Assembly (NCBI RefSeq): GCF_011320115.1
Contig: NZ_JAANOZ010000002.1
Coordinates: 62,001 to 126,000, forward strand
Reading direction: 5' to 3'
DNA from: Croceibacterium segetis
Lineage (GTDB): Bacteria; Pseudomonadota; Alphaproteobacteria; Sphingomonadales; Sphingomonadaceae
DNA: 64,000 nucleotides
The notes below the pieces were generated by a model. That model was given only the letters and a program-made list of their open reading frames with translations, made no database searches and was not told where the DNA came from. Shown here in pieces: positions 50,601 to 57,477 of this stretch. The translations under genes were made by a program, and so were the position numbers. Each line of letters begins with the position of its first letter. Position 1 is the first letter of the stretch.

Positions 50601-51079
50601 CCGATGTCGGCGACAAGCAGGAACGGCGGCCAGTCGTGATCGACCGGCAACGCCTTGGCGTAGCGTTCGGCCTGGCCTTTCGCTTGGAGCATCGCCCGCG
50701 TCCATCCCGGCGTGCCACGCCGCGCGGTGCCGCGCTTCAGGCGGGTCGATGCGGTCTGGCCGAAAAGGTCGAGATCGTCCTCACCGCGTTCGGCGGCGGC
50801 CCGGTCAGCCTCGCTGCCCTGCTTGGCCTCGAGGATGAAGCTGTCGCGCTTGTAGCAGTCGATCCGACCGAAGCTTTGGCTGCCGTCGCCGTTGTCCTGG
50901 AAGACGCGGCGTTCGAAGACGTAGTCGTTATGCGCATCGCTGGTGCGGCTACCGTCGGGCGGCGGGACTCCGATCAGGTGGCAGAGGCCGTTGATGAAGC
51001 TCTGGGTATTCGCCAGCTCTGACCCGCCAGTCGATCGCCAGTGAGCGATGAAGCTTTCGATGTCTGCTTTCTCCCCCAT
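47633..51079 (-). CDS. MmeI-like (Type IIL) single-chain restriction endonuclease/adenine methyltransferase
   Basis: The 1148-aa protein fuses an N-terminal PD-(D/E)XK nuclease with a methyltransferase and a specificity region. The nuclease site is D74-x9-E84-x-K86 (GRIDCYKRDSFILEAKQ), the same spacing as in MmeI. A helical linker covers about 200-420. Methyltransferase motif I DPACGTG is at 427-433 and motif IV NPPF at 592-595, the N6-adenine gamma type. The C-terminal part from about 750 should hold the target recognition domain. I start at MGEKADIESF; an upstream in-frame start adds 15 residues. Confidence 0.9.
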   Translation of the reverse strand: MGEKADIESFIAHWRSTGGSELANTQSFINGLCHLIGVPPPDGSRTSDAHNDYVFERRVFQDNGDGSQSFGRIDCYKRDSFILEAKQGSEADRAAAERGEDDLDLFGQTASTRLKRGTARRGTPGWTRAMLQAKGQAERYAKALPVDHDWPPFLLVADIGYCIEVWADFTGTGKAYAQFPDRARYRIMLEDLRDEEVRDRLHAIWIDPKRLDPAIESAKVTRQVADLLATVSKRLEARGYNAESVSGFLMRVLFTMFAEDTEVLLPKDSFKELLKAHEHNLDNLPRSLSSLWEAMDAGEFAPALAVQVRKFNGYLFKKTEALPLDADELKVLVEAASKVWTDVEPAIFGTLLERALNPKERAKLGAHYTPRAYVERLVGPTIMEPLRADWNGVQAAAAALVDEGKTDEARAHVEAFHARLAQTKVLDPACGTGNFLYVAMARMKELEGEVLDLLVGLGDDQYVAEITGHTITPENFLGIELNPRAAEIAQLVLWIGYLQWHFRVNGKDRAPPEPILKDIRTIENRDALIDYDERILERDEAGAPLTIWDGLSFKTHPVTGKLVPDDTGRIEVYRYVRPRAAQWPRADFTIGNPPFIGNKRMRERLGDGYTDAVRVAYPRVSDSVDFVMYWWATAATTVGATSRFGFITTNSITQTFNRTVIEAAKCRLLYAIPDHPWVDGTDGADVRIAMTCAGASPGPAVLELVEDEGILPEGYGERWVQLHATSADRINADLTVGVDVEDAKSLRANDGLAVQGMNPLGLGFRLETSDLERLQIDPNALPSRLRPYLIGRDLVQRHQPKWVVDFYGLSEQQAKAEAPTLYQHIFNTVKPERDQNRRETRRLNWWLFGENAPTLRLASRELDRVIATCRTAKHRIFTFVTTDHILDAKIIGIALDDAWLLGVLCSRMHLVWALRTGAFLEDRPNYNHSDCFGKFPFPADVPAPLKDRIRAEAEALDALRKRVLDEHENLTLTKLYNVLEALREGRALTEVERDIHDHGLVTLIRRHHEAIDAMVAEAYGWPAHLSDEEILTRLVALNKERAAEEGKGLIRWLRPEYQAPDYDAPVTQSLDLGQTAATAPDNVIPWPDSLPEQVSAVQSVLASVGVPLAPQDVARAFKGKRAATIRPVLDALAGVGMARRLKDGRYAA

Positions 51080-51267
51080 CGAGTTGGAGAACAGCACAGC
51101 GCTAAGCCGCTGGCAACAATCCAACTTGAAGCCTCACATGCGTATACCCCCACGAGGCTAGAGGCGAGACACAAGCAGCCCCGCCGTCTCGTCTCATTAG
51201 GGTTGACTTCGGTATTTTGGGACACGAAGGTGTCGGGGTTTAGAAGCTAATGAGACAGGGGACACAG

Positions 51268-51810
51268 ATGCTGGTCGGTTATGCTCGCGTAAGTTCAGTA
51301 GGTCAGTCCTTAGAGGTCCAGCTGGAAGCGCTGAACGCGGCTGGTTGTGAGAAGGTCTTTGCCGAAAAGCGCTCGGGGACGACCACCGCAGGTCGGTCCG
51401 AACTGGCCGATGCCTTGTCGTTCGTGCGCGAAGGCGACGTCCTTGTGGTGACGCGCCTCGACCGTCTCGCACGGTCAGCGAACGACCTCCACAGCGTGGT
51501 CAAGAAACTCACCGACAAGGGAGTTGCGTTCCAGTGCATTCAGCAGTCCTCGATCGAGACATCGACGTCGACCGGGAAGCTTCTGCTAGGCGTGCTGGCA
51601 TCGATCGCCGAGTTCGAAGCCGACATTCGTCGCGAGCGACAACGTGAAGGTATCGACCGCGCGAAGGCGGCTGGTATCTACAAGGGGCGCAAGCCTTCGG
51701 TGGACGTCGCCGCGGTGCGAGCGCTTCGCGAACAAGGGCTGGGAGGAAGCGAGATCGCCAACCAGCTCGGTATCGGTCGTGCCAGCGTTTATCGCGCACT
51801 GAGCGGTTGA
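51268..51810 (+). CDS. serine recombinase (resolvase/invertase family)
   Basis: The 180-aa protein is a full small serine recombinase. The nucleophile Ser is in YARVSSVGQSLE (about residue 10), the catalytic region is VVTRLDRLARSANDL, and a C-terminal HTH (GSEIANQLGIGRASVYRAL) is present. I use the second ATG because AGGGGACACAG sits in front of it; 51250 is the alternative. The upstream 188-bp gap holds a GACAC-GAAG-GTGTC repeat (51221-51234), a possible recombination or operator site. No transposase accompanies it. Confidence 0.94.
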   Translation: MLVGYARVSSVGQSLEVQLEALNAAGCEKVFAEKRSGTTTAGRSELADALSFVREGDVLVVTRLDRLARSANDLHSVVKKLTDKGVAFQCIQQSSIETSTSTGKLLLGVLASIAEFEADIRRERQREGIDRAKAAGIYKGRKPSVDVAAVRALREQGLGGSEIANQLGIGRASVYRALSG

Positions 51811-52070
51811 GTCGCGCCTCCGCAGCAGAACGAGTGCTGTAAAGGACGAAGTCCAAGGATTGGCGCGCCAGTCTCACCCGGGTGCTGCCTATCAGTCGGG
51901 GAGCGGCAGGGTATCCCATCCACTAGCGTAATGGCCACAATGCTTGGGCGGCTGGCTTGGCGGAAACAGCCGAAGGTTCTGCGATCCACTCGATGTCCTG
52001 GCCAGAGGAAAACCGAGTTCGGTCTTGAGAGCCGTGTCGGCGTGGCAGTCTAGCCTTTTCTCGCGAGAGG

Positions 52071-52862
52071 CTATGCAACCAGCATCATTGGATCGCTGAG
52101 ACGGACCAGGGTGGCCACTCGGCCGTTTGGCAAGACAAACGATTGCTCGGTCACCGTGAAACGCTCAGCGAGCGGGTTGTCGAACCAACACGACGCTTTG
52201 ACCGTGGCGGGCTGCCTTCTCTCCGCTCCCCCTTGGAAGAGAAGCGCGAAGGTGGGGCTGTCCGGCAGCAGGTCCCTGCGCGGGAACCAACGCTCGGGAA
52301 CGATGGGCGGCCGCCGGAACCAGCGCATGCCCGCTTGCGAATGACAGACCAGCATATTGGGGAACCTGTTCGTCGCGAGCGCCCGAATGGCGGTCGCCGT
52401 CAGGCTGGTCTGAAACATGCCGGCGAGTTCCCTCACAGTCTCTAGCGTCAACCGATTAATGTCGTTCGCTAGCGGTCTGAAGATGTATCCCGGAAGCAGA
52501 AGGTCCGAGGCGTAAGCGTCCGCTTGAAGTTCGGGATCGCTGGCGTGGCGCTCCCGCCGTCCGTCGCTAAGTGGGCGGTCGATGTCGGCGCTGCGACAGG
52601 TGAGGCAGATCCCGCGGTGGCGGTGCCAGTGGCCGAGTTCATGTGCCACAGAGAATCGCTTCCTCTGAACGCGGGTGGCGGAATCTACTGTGATAATGGC
52701 GCGACCATTTTCTCCAACGATCCGCGCCTCGCACGACTTGAGCGGCCGGTATTTCACTTTTGCGCCTAAAGAGCGCGCGATCACCTCCACGTCAATCTCT
52801 GCTGGCTCCGTAATGCCGAGCGCCTGCAGCGCCAACTCCGCGGCGGACGCGCGCAAATTCAT
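52071..52862 (-). CDS. ImmA/IrrE family metallo-endopeptidase
   Basis: The 263-aa protein has the zinc HExxH site HELGHWHRHRG (His74, Glu75, His78) and a downstream LQADAYASDLLLP, typical of ImmA/IrrE proteases. These cleave repressors or anti-sigma factors in response to stress. An extended C-terminal part (about 165-263, FRRPPIVPERWF) is beyond the minimal protease. It is last in a three-gene operon coupled by ATGA overlaps with the acidic protein and the sigma-like gene. Confidence 0.9.
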   Translation of the reverse strand: MNLRASAAELALQALGITEPAEIDVEVIARSLGAKVKYRPLKSCEARIVGENGRAIITVDSATRVQRKRFSVAHELGHWHRHRGICLTCRSADIDRPLSDGRRERHASDPELQADAYASDLLLPGYIFRPLANDINRLTLETVRELAGMFQTSLTATAIRALATNRFPNMLVCHSQAGMRWFRRPPIVPERWFPRRDLLPDSPTFALLFQGGAERRQPATVKASCWFDNPLAERFTVTEQSFVLPNGRVATLVRLSDPMMLVA

Positions 52863-53248
52863 TCCTTCGAATCGTCCAGCGCGTCGCGCTCCAATTCGGC
52901 CAAATCTTCGAGCAGGCCCTCCAAGTCCCCATCACCGTCTGACACGCCACCGCGCGCCGCGAGCGTCATTTTGATTTGGGGATCGTTCGCCGCAGCCTTT
53001 AACTTCGCGCGCATTCGGTCCGCGTCGAAGGCGATAACTGTCGTACCAGCCCGCTCCCGGTCGATCTGCGCGCGGATCTCGGTTATCCGACCTTTCCGCA
53101 ATGCGAGTTCCGCACGATCGAGGCTCGTCAGCATTCTTTCGAGCGCCCCATCATCCGCGTCGTCGCTGTCATCAAATAGGATCTCCTCGATCAGAAAATC
53201 GTCAAGCAACGAAAGTCTATTCGCGTCGTTACTGTTGATGTCGCTCAT
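52859..53248 (-). CDS. acidic protein between the sigma-like gene and the protease (possible anti-sigma or repressor)
   Basis: The 129-aa protein is strongly acidic at both ends (ILFDDSDDADDGALE; LEDLAELERDALDDSKE) with a central helical, more basic region (ITEIRAQIDRERAGTTVIAF). It has no HTH. Its ATG overlaps the stop of the sigma-like gene and its stop overlaps the protease start. From position it could be the protease substrate that holds the sigma-like factor; that is inference. Confidence 0.6.
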   Translation of the reverse strand: MSDINSNDANRLSLLDDFLIEEILFDDSDDADDGALERMLTSLDRAELALRKGRITEIRAQIDRERAGTTVIAFDADRMRAKLKAAANDPQIKMTLAARGGVSDGDGDLEGLLEDLAELERDALDDSKE

Positions 53249-53832
53249 AGCTCAGGTCCTTTGGGAAAGGCGCTTTGCAATTTGCGCCTCAGCCGCTTGC
53301 GAACGGCGGCGAGGCCCTTCTCGTCCACGCCAAGCAGCTTTTCCAGATCGTCACCACGCATGCCGTCACAGATCCCCTCGACCAGCAGCTGGAGCTGCTC
53401 GTCATCCTCGATGAGGCGGTCGATTGCCGCCAGAATTTCTCGCTCGTCGTGGGCCGACTGCAGAAGCCGCTCAGGCGATGGGGACGGATCCGGTGTGTCG
53501 GGCCCGTTCGTTCCGTCGGGCGTAGGCCGGACCTCCCGAAGCCCCCGCCGGATCGCGTCGAGCTCCTGGGAAGCGATGCTCTTTATCACCCCGGCGGCGA
53601 ACGGGATGAGGTCCACGTTACGGGGCATTCGTCGCCCGCCTTCGATCATCCGCTTGAACGCCTCCTGCGTCAGGTCATCTTCAGGCATCCGGCACCTAGG
53701 CGCGAACCACTTGGCAATTTTGTAGATCTTGGCCGCACTGCTGCGATCGAGGCCACGGAGCATCGTCCGCACCTCGTCGACCGACAGGTGGTCGGTCTCG
53801 ACGCCCTCAGCAATCTCCGCCGTTTCCAGCAC
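53245..53832 (-). CDS. ECF-like RNA polymerase sigma factor
   Basis: The 195-aa protein looks like a compact sigma-70 family factor. The region-2 likeness is DDLTQEAFKRMIEGGRRMPR and SIASQELDAIRRGLRE (about residues 50-100). A Pro-rich linker (PTPDGTNGPDTPDPSPSP) follows, then a region-4-like HTH DDLEKLLGVDEKGLAAVRKRLRRKL (about 158-182). It starts at GTG with AGGAGG 11 bases upstream, slightly far. It is divergent from the cyclase gene across a dyad-rich 162-bp gap. Confidence 0.75.
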   Translation of the reverse strand: MLETAEIAEGVETDHLSVDEVRTMLRGLDRSSAAKIYKIAKWFAPRCRMPEDDLTQEAFKRMIEGGRRMPRNVDLIPFAAGVIKSIASQELDAIRRGLREVRPTPDGTNGPDTPDPSPSPERLLQSAHDEREILAAIDRLIEDDEQLQLLVEGICDGMRGDDLEKLLGVDEKGLAAVRKRLRRKLQSAFPKGPEL

Positions 53833-53857
53833 GCGGCCTGATACCTCCTGCCGAGAT

Positions 53858-53923
53858 ATGCGGACGAGCCCGCGATCTCGGACACCGAATTACCATTGTC
53901 CGAATCCGCGCCCGCGTCCGCAT
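53858..53923. promoter_or_regulatory. concentric double dyad between the sigma-like and cyclase genes
   Basis: An outer 9-bp inverted repeat ATGCGGACG (53858-53866) / CGTCCGCAT (53915-53923) and an inner 7-bp one TCGGACA (53878-53884) / TGTCCGA (53897-53903) share exactly the same centre (53890.5), with 11 bp between arms on each side. All four half-sites contain CGGAC. It is a strong candidate for a cooperative operator controlling both divergent operons. Confidence 0.75.
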
Positions 53924-53994
53924 GCATAGTTGGAAAGGGTTTCCGAGCCGCTGGCAAGCCCGCGGTAGAATCGATCCGAAGTGGAGTTCGACAA

Positions 53995-55527
53995 ATGGCG
54001 AAGAGCTGGAATTACGACCGGGCCTCGGATCACATCGAAAAGAAGCTCAACGACGTCGAGAACGTCACTATAGTCGAATATCGGCGCGACATGTCATTGG
54101 AGGGCATTCCCGCCAACAAGGCATATCGCGTCGACGGCGTTCACCTTTACGCTGACATCCTCAATCTGGATGACATGCTGCATGTCACGGACGAAGAGGG
54201 AGTGACATGCCATCGCCGGACGCTCCGCTTCCTGAATCTGCATCAGCGTGCCGTGCATCGCGTGCTGAGCCGCTGCGACGCTCGCCGCGTCGACTTCCAT
54301 AACCAGCGTCTTCATGCTGTGGTGGCGAACCCTTACAACAGTGAGGATGGTGCCGAGGCGAAGCGAATTTGCCGCGCGGTGGCCATTGCGCAGCTTATCA
54401 TCGACGTCCTTCAGGAGACCGATGACGCGGATGAGCATATTCCGAACGCCAAGATCCGCGTCGGCATCGATTCGGGCGTAGCGCTTGGCGTAAACAATGG
54501 CCGCCGCGGGGGACGCGAGCCTTTGTTCCTGGGCGATCCCGCCAACAGGGCGGCCAAGCTATCCAGCGGAGGAACCAAGTCCGGCATCTACCTGACGAAC
54601 AACGCCCGCAACGCGGTCGGGCTCGCCGTTGTCGACGTGCCGAGCGACAGCGCTCTAACTCCAGCAGAAATCCAAGACTGCCAGGACAAGGCCGCCCTCG
54701 GCGTCTCGAAGGACACGATCGTCAAGGAATGGCGGGAGGATCTCGAGAAGAATCCCATCGGCTCATTCGGCTTCTCGCGCCACACGCCGCCGCTACGGTC
54801 GCTGGACATCACCACCCTCACACCGGCCAACACGAGACGGCAAGAGGCGGTATCGGTCTACGCGGACATCGACGGGTTCACCGCTTACGTCGCTCGCCAC
54901 ATCGAGGATTCGGCCGAGGATGTGGTGCGCGTCTTCCACGTCATCCGAGCTGAGCTCGACCGCGTGCTCACCTGCGACTTTGACGGTCGCCGCATCAGGT
55001 TCATCGGCGACTGTCTGCACGGTCTACTCTGCGAAGGAACCGCCCAGATCACCGACGAGCCCGAGACCGTCAGCACGGCGACCCTATGCGCCGGCGCACT
55101 CCGCTCTAGCTTTGAACTTTCGTTGGACAAGCTCGAAGAGGAAGCAATCGACGTCGCAGGTCTGGGCCTCGCCATTGGCCTCGAACTCGGGCCTATGACG
55201 GTGACCCGCCTGGGCATGCAAGGTGATCGCATTCGCTGTTCCGTAAGCCGCGGCGTCCTTACTTCGGAAGCGGAGCAGGCCCGATGCACCGGCGACGAAA
55301 CGGCAATCGGCCGCATCGCCTACGACGCCGCCACTCAAGCAGTGCGAGACCTTTTCGGCACGGGGCGAAAGGTCAAGGGCCTCGACTACAACGAGGCCGT
55401 CGAAGCCTTGTCGCAAAAGGGCGACGAAACAGCGCGAGCGACCAAGCGTGCAGCGTTCGAGCTCGCGGCGCCCGCGATCGCGGCTGCTTCAGATCGCACG
55501 GTTCGACCTTTTGCAGAGAACAAGTGA
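53995..55527 (+). CDS. tandem class III nucleotide cyclase (Pycsar PycC-like)
   Basis: The 510-aa protein contains two cyclase homology domains. Domain 1 (about residues 45-205) has one metal Asp (D54 in YADILNLDD), but a Gln (Q104) where the second is expected, and keeps the NRAAK motif (N184, K188) in LGDPANRAAKL. Domain 2 (about 285-460) has the full metal set in YADIDGFTAY (D291) and IRFIGDC (D339). The pair probably makes one composite site, as in mammalian adenylyl cyclases. Linkage to a cNMP-binding TIR-like effector indicates a Pycsar cyclase making cCMP or cUMP; the base cannot be read from sequence. Cytosolic, no membrane helix. Coupled to the next gene by GTGA. Confidence 0.85.
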   Translation: MAKSWNYDRASDHIEKKLNDVENVTIVEYRRDMSLEGIPANKAYRVDGVHLYADILNLDDMLHVTDEEGVTCHRRTLRFLNLHQRAVHRVLSRCDARRVDFHNQRLHAVVANPYNSEDGAEAKRICRAVAIAQLIIDVLQETDDADEHIPNAKIRVGIDSGVALGVNNGRRGGREPLFLGDPANRAAKLSSGGTKSGIYLTNNARNAVGLAVVDVPSDSALTPAEIQDCQDKAALGVSKDTIVKEWREDLEKNPIGSFGFSRHTPPLRSLDITTLTPANTRRQEAVSVYADIDGFTAYVARHIEDSAEDVVRVFHVIRAELDRVLTCDFDGRRIRFIGDCLHGLLCEGTAQITDEPETVSTATLCAGALRSSFELSLDKLEEEAIDVAGLGLAIGLELGPMTVTRLGMQGDRIRCSVSRGVLTSEAEQARCTGDETAIGRIAYDAATQAVRDLFGTGRKVKGLDYNEAVEALSQKGDETARATKRAAFELAAPAIAAASDRTVRPFAENK

Positions 55528-56354
55528 GCGGGGCACTGACACCAAATGCCTTCTCGCTGATCGCGGGGTGCATGGCCGATTTTGGAGCCCTCGAGATTCG
55601 GCGCGGGTTCGAGGAGCTGCAAATCTCGCTGCCCGTGCCGCATAGCGACGGCCGCAAGCCGGTCTATGGCCTCACCATATCGTTCGCGGGAGCGTCCGCG
55701 TCCGCGCGGGAGACTACGCCCTCGCTCCTTCCGGCTTTTTGCCCCGAGCGCCACATCAACCGCGACGGAAGTTTCTGCCTTTATTGGCGCTACGTCGACG
55801 ACATCGTCATCGATGGCCCAGAAGCCGCGAGAGCATGGTGGGAGACGCTCCTTCGCTTCCTGCAACTTCAGACGCGCGCTGCACGTCGGCGGCATTGGCC
55901 AGATGGATTTGGGCGCGCTCATGGCGCAGCAGCCGCAACCCATCAGCTTCGGGCGGAGCTGGCGGCGGAGAGGCTCGGCGATAGATTTTCGGCATATCTG
56001 GCGGATCGTCGATTGACCGTCTTGGTGAAGGGCGACGGCCCAGAGGGACCGGCAGTGCGGGTGCTGCAAGATGGCCGGCGACTCTATGCGGTGTGGATGC
56101 GCAAAAGGCGCGTCGTAAACTTAAGGCGGCCGTGCCTATGTCCTGCCGGTGCTCGCCGCCGACCGACCGTTCTTCGGGCCTGCGGAGATCACGCCGACGC
56201 GGCAGCGACCCTCGCGCTCGAACTTCATGGAGTGGTGGAGGAGGAGAAGCTCTTCTGGAAGGCGGCAAGTGGAACACCTTGCTGCGGGACCATGGACGGA
56301 TGCCCGTTGGCAGCCACCTCTACACTGGTCCCACAGACTGGGGCGGCAGCCTAA
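55524..56354 (+). CDS. E2-like (ubiquitin-conjugating fold) protein with Cys/His-rich C-terminus
   Basis: The 276-aa protein starts at a GTG overlapping the cyclase stop. CPERHINRDGSFCLYW (residues 73-88) matches the HPN...GxICL active-site motif of E2 enzymes, making Cys85 the likely catalytic cysteine. A helical segment (WWETLLRFLQLQTRAARR, about 105-122) follows. The tail has CLC, CGDH and CCGTMDGCPLA, probably a zinc site. No E1, JAB or ubiquitin-like gene lies nearby. It could modify the cyclase or effector, as E2-like proteins do in CBASS. Confidence 0.7.
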   Translation: MSGALTPNAFSLIAGCMADFGALEIRRGFEELQISLPVPHSDGRKPVYGLTISFAGASASARETTPSLLPAFCPERHINRDGSFCLYWRYVDDIVIDGPEAARAWWETLLRFLQLQTRAARRRHWPDGFGRAHGAAAATHQLRAELAAERLGDRFSAYLADRRLTVLVKGDGPEGPAVRVLQDGRRLYAVWMRKRRVVNLRRPCLCPAGARRRPTVLRACGDHADAAATLALELHGVVEEEKLFWKAASGTPCCGTMDGCPLAATSTLVPQTGAAA

Positions 56355-56383
56355 TCGCACCTCAAAAGGTTCGGAGAAAGACG

Positions 56384-57307
56384 ATGACGAGTTTGAAGAA
56401 CAGATTCGACCGGGCAGGGATCATTGAGGCGCTGCTGCAACAACGGCTCATCCGCAGCGACAAGGAACTCGCGGAGAAGTTCGCCGACGCGGGTAGCACG
56501 TCCGAGTATGCGGCGGGCGACCTCCTCGTGGAGCAAGGCGGTTGGGACAATGATCTGCATTTCATTCTTGCGGGTGAGTTTGACGTCGCCATCAACGGGC
56601 AGCACAAGCAGACCCGCGTCGCCGGGGAGTCGGTTGGCGAGCTCGCGGGGTTGAACCGGGCCCGCGCGCGGACCGCAAGTCTAAGGGCCACGATGCCGAG
56701 TTTGGTGCTGACGGTCGCTCTCGCCGATGTGGAGCAAATCGTCGGCTCCGACGTCGAGTTCTGGAAGGCGACCGCGGATGCCGTGGCTGACCAGCTCGAC
56801 CACCGAAATCAGGAGATTGGCGACGTCAACGAGCATCCCCGCATCTTCGTCATCTCTTCGAAGGAGGGTCTTCCGGTGGCGCGCCAAGTCCGGCAGAACC
56901 TCGACGCCGATGACATGCCCGTATATCTGTGGGATCACGGCACGTTCGGCGTCTCCGACTATCCGATCAGTTCGCTTGAGGATGCAATCGAACGCGCCGA
57001 CTTCACGATCGCCGTGGCTCGAGCCGACGACGTGCTCGTGTCGCGCGATGAAAATCACCATGTGCCGCGCGACAATGTCCACCTTGAATATGGAATCTCA
57101 GTGGGTCGTCTTGGGCGGGAACGCTCGTTCCTTCTGGTGGAGGCGGACTCGGGTGTGAAGCTTGCCTCCGACCTCGCCGGGCTCACGACGCTCCGTTACC
57201 AAGGAGCAAACAAGGATAAGATGGAGCGCACTGTTGCGAAGGCTTGCGATCAGGCCCGCGAACGCATTGGCTTCATCGGCGTCCGCCGAGATCGCCAAAG
57301 CTGTTGA
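56384..57307 (+). CDS. cyclic-nucleotide-binding/TIR-like effector (PycTIR-like)
   Basis: The 307-aa protein joins a Crp-type cyclic-nucleotide-binding domain (about residues 35-140, phosphate cassette VGELAGLNRARARTASLRAT at 84-103) to a TIR-like domain (about 152-285). The TIR-like part has PRIFVISSKEG at its start and PRDNVHLEYGISVGRLGRE (228-246), where Glu235 is the likely NAD-cleaving residue of this PF10137-like family. It probably depletes NAD+ when the cyclase product binds, causing abortive infection. GGAG seven bases before the ATG; 29 bp after the E2-like gene. Confidence 0.88.
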   Translation: MTSLKNRFDRAGIIEALLQQRLIRSDKELAEKFADAGSTSEYAAGDLLVEQGGWDNDLHFILAGEFDVAINGQHKQTRVAGESVGELAGLNRARARTASLRATMPSLVLTVALADVEQIVGSDVEFWKATADAVADQLDHRNQEIGDVNEHPRIFVISSKEGLPVARQVRQNLDADDMPVYLWDHGTFGVSDYPISSLEDAIERADFTIAVARADDVLVSRDENHHVPRDNVHLEYGISVGRLGRERSFLLVEADSGVKLASDLAGLTTLRYQGANKDKMERTVAKACDQARERIGFIGVRRDRQSC

Positions 57308-57477
57308 ATTTTGACGATATAATGGCGGGTCTTTGTCGTCCGGATGGGATGGAGCCCCACGAGCACCTTCCAATTCGGAGGCAGGTGCTTGGTCGACTGT
57401 TCCACGGCCGTCGGCGTTGGAGGGAGCCGAGCGTTCTAAACGTTGACAGGTTCGGCTGGTGAATCCAGCCTTGCCCG

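Noticed and set aside
51221-51234. GACAC-GAAG-GTGTC as a resolvase res site
   Set aside because: Only one short dyad is present, whereas res sites normally hold several; kept as a note under the recombinase gene.
56093-56383. Possible frameshift in the E2-like gene, because two other frames are open here
   Set aside because: The original frame stays open to 56354 and keeps sensible Cys/His motifs (CGDH, CCGTMDGC) and helix-like sequence, so the gene looks intact.
57322-57462. 46-codon frame between the effector and the SRAP gene
   Set aside because: No ribosome-binding site and no recognisable pattern; treated as chance.
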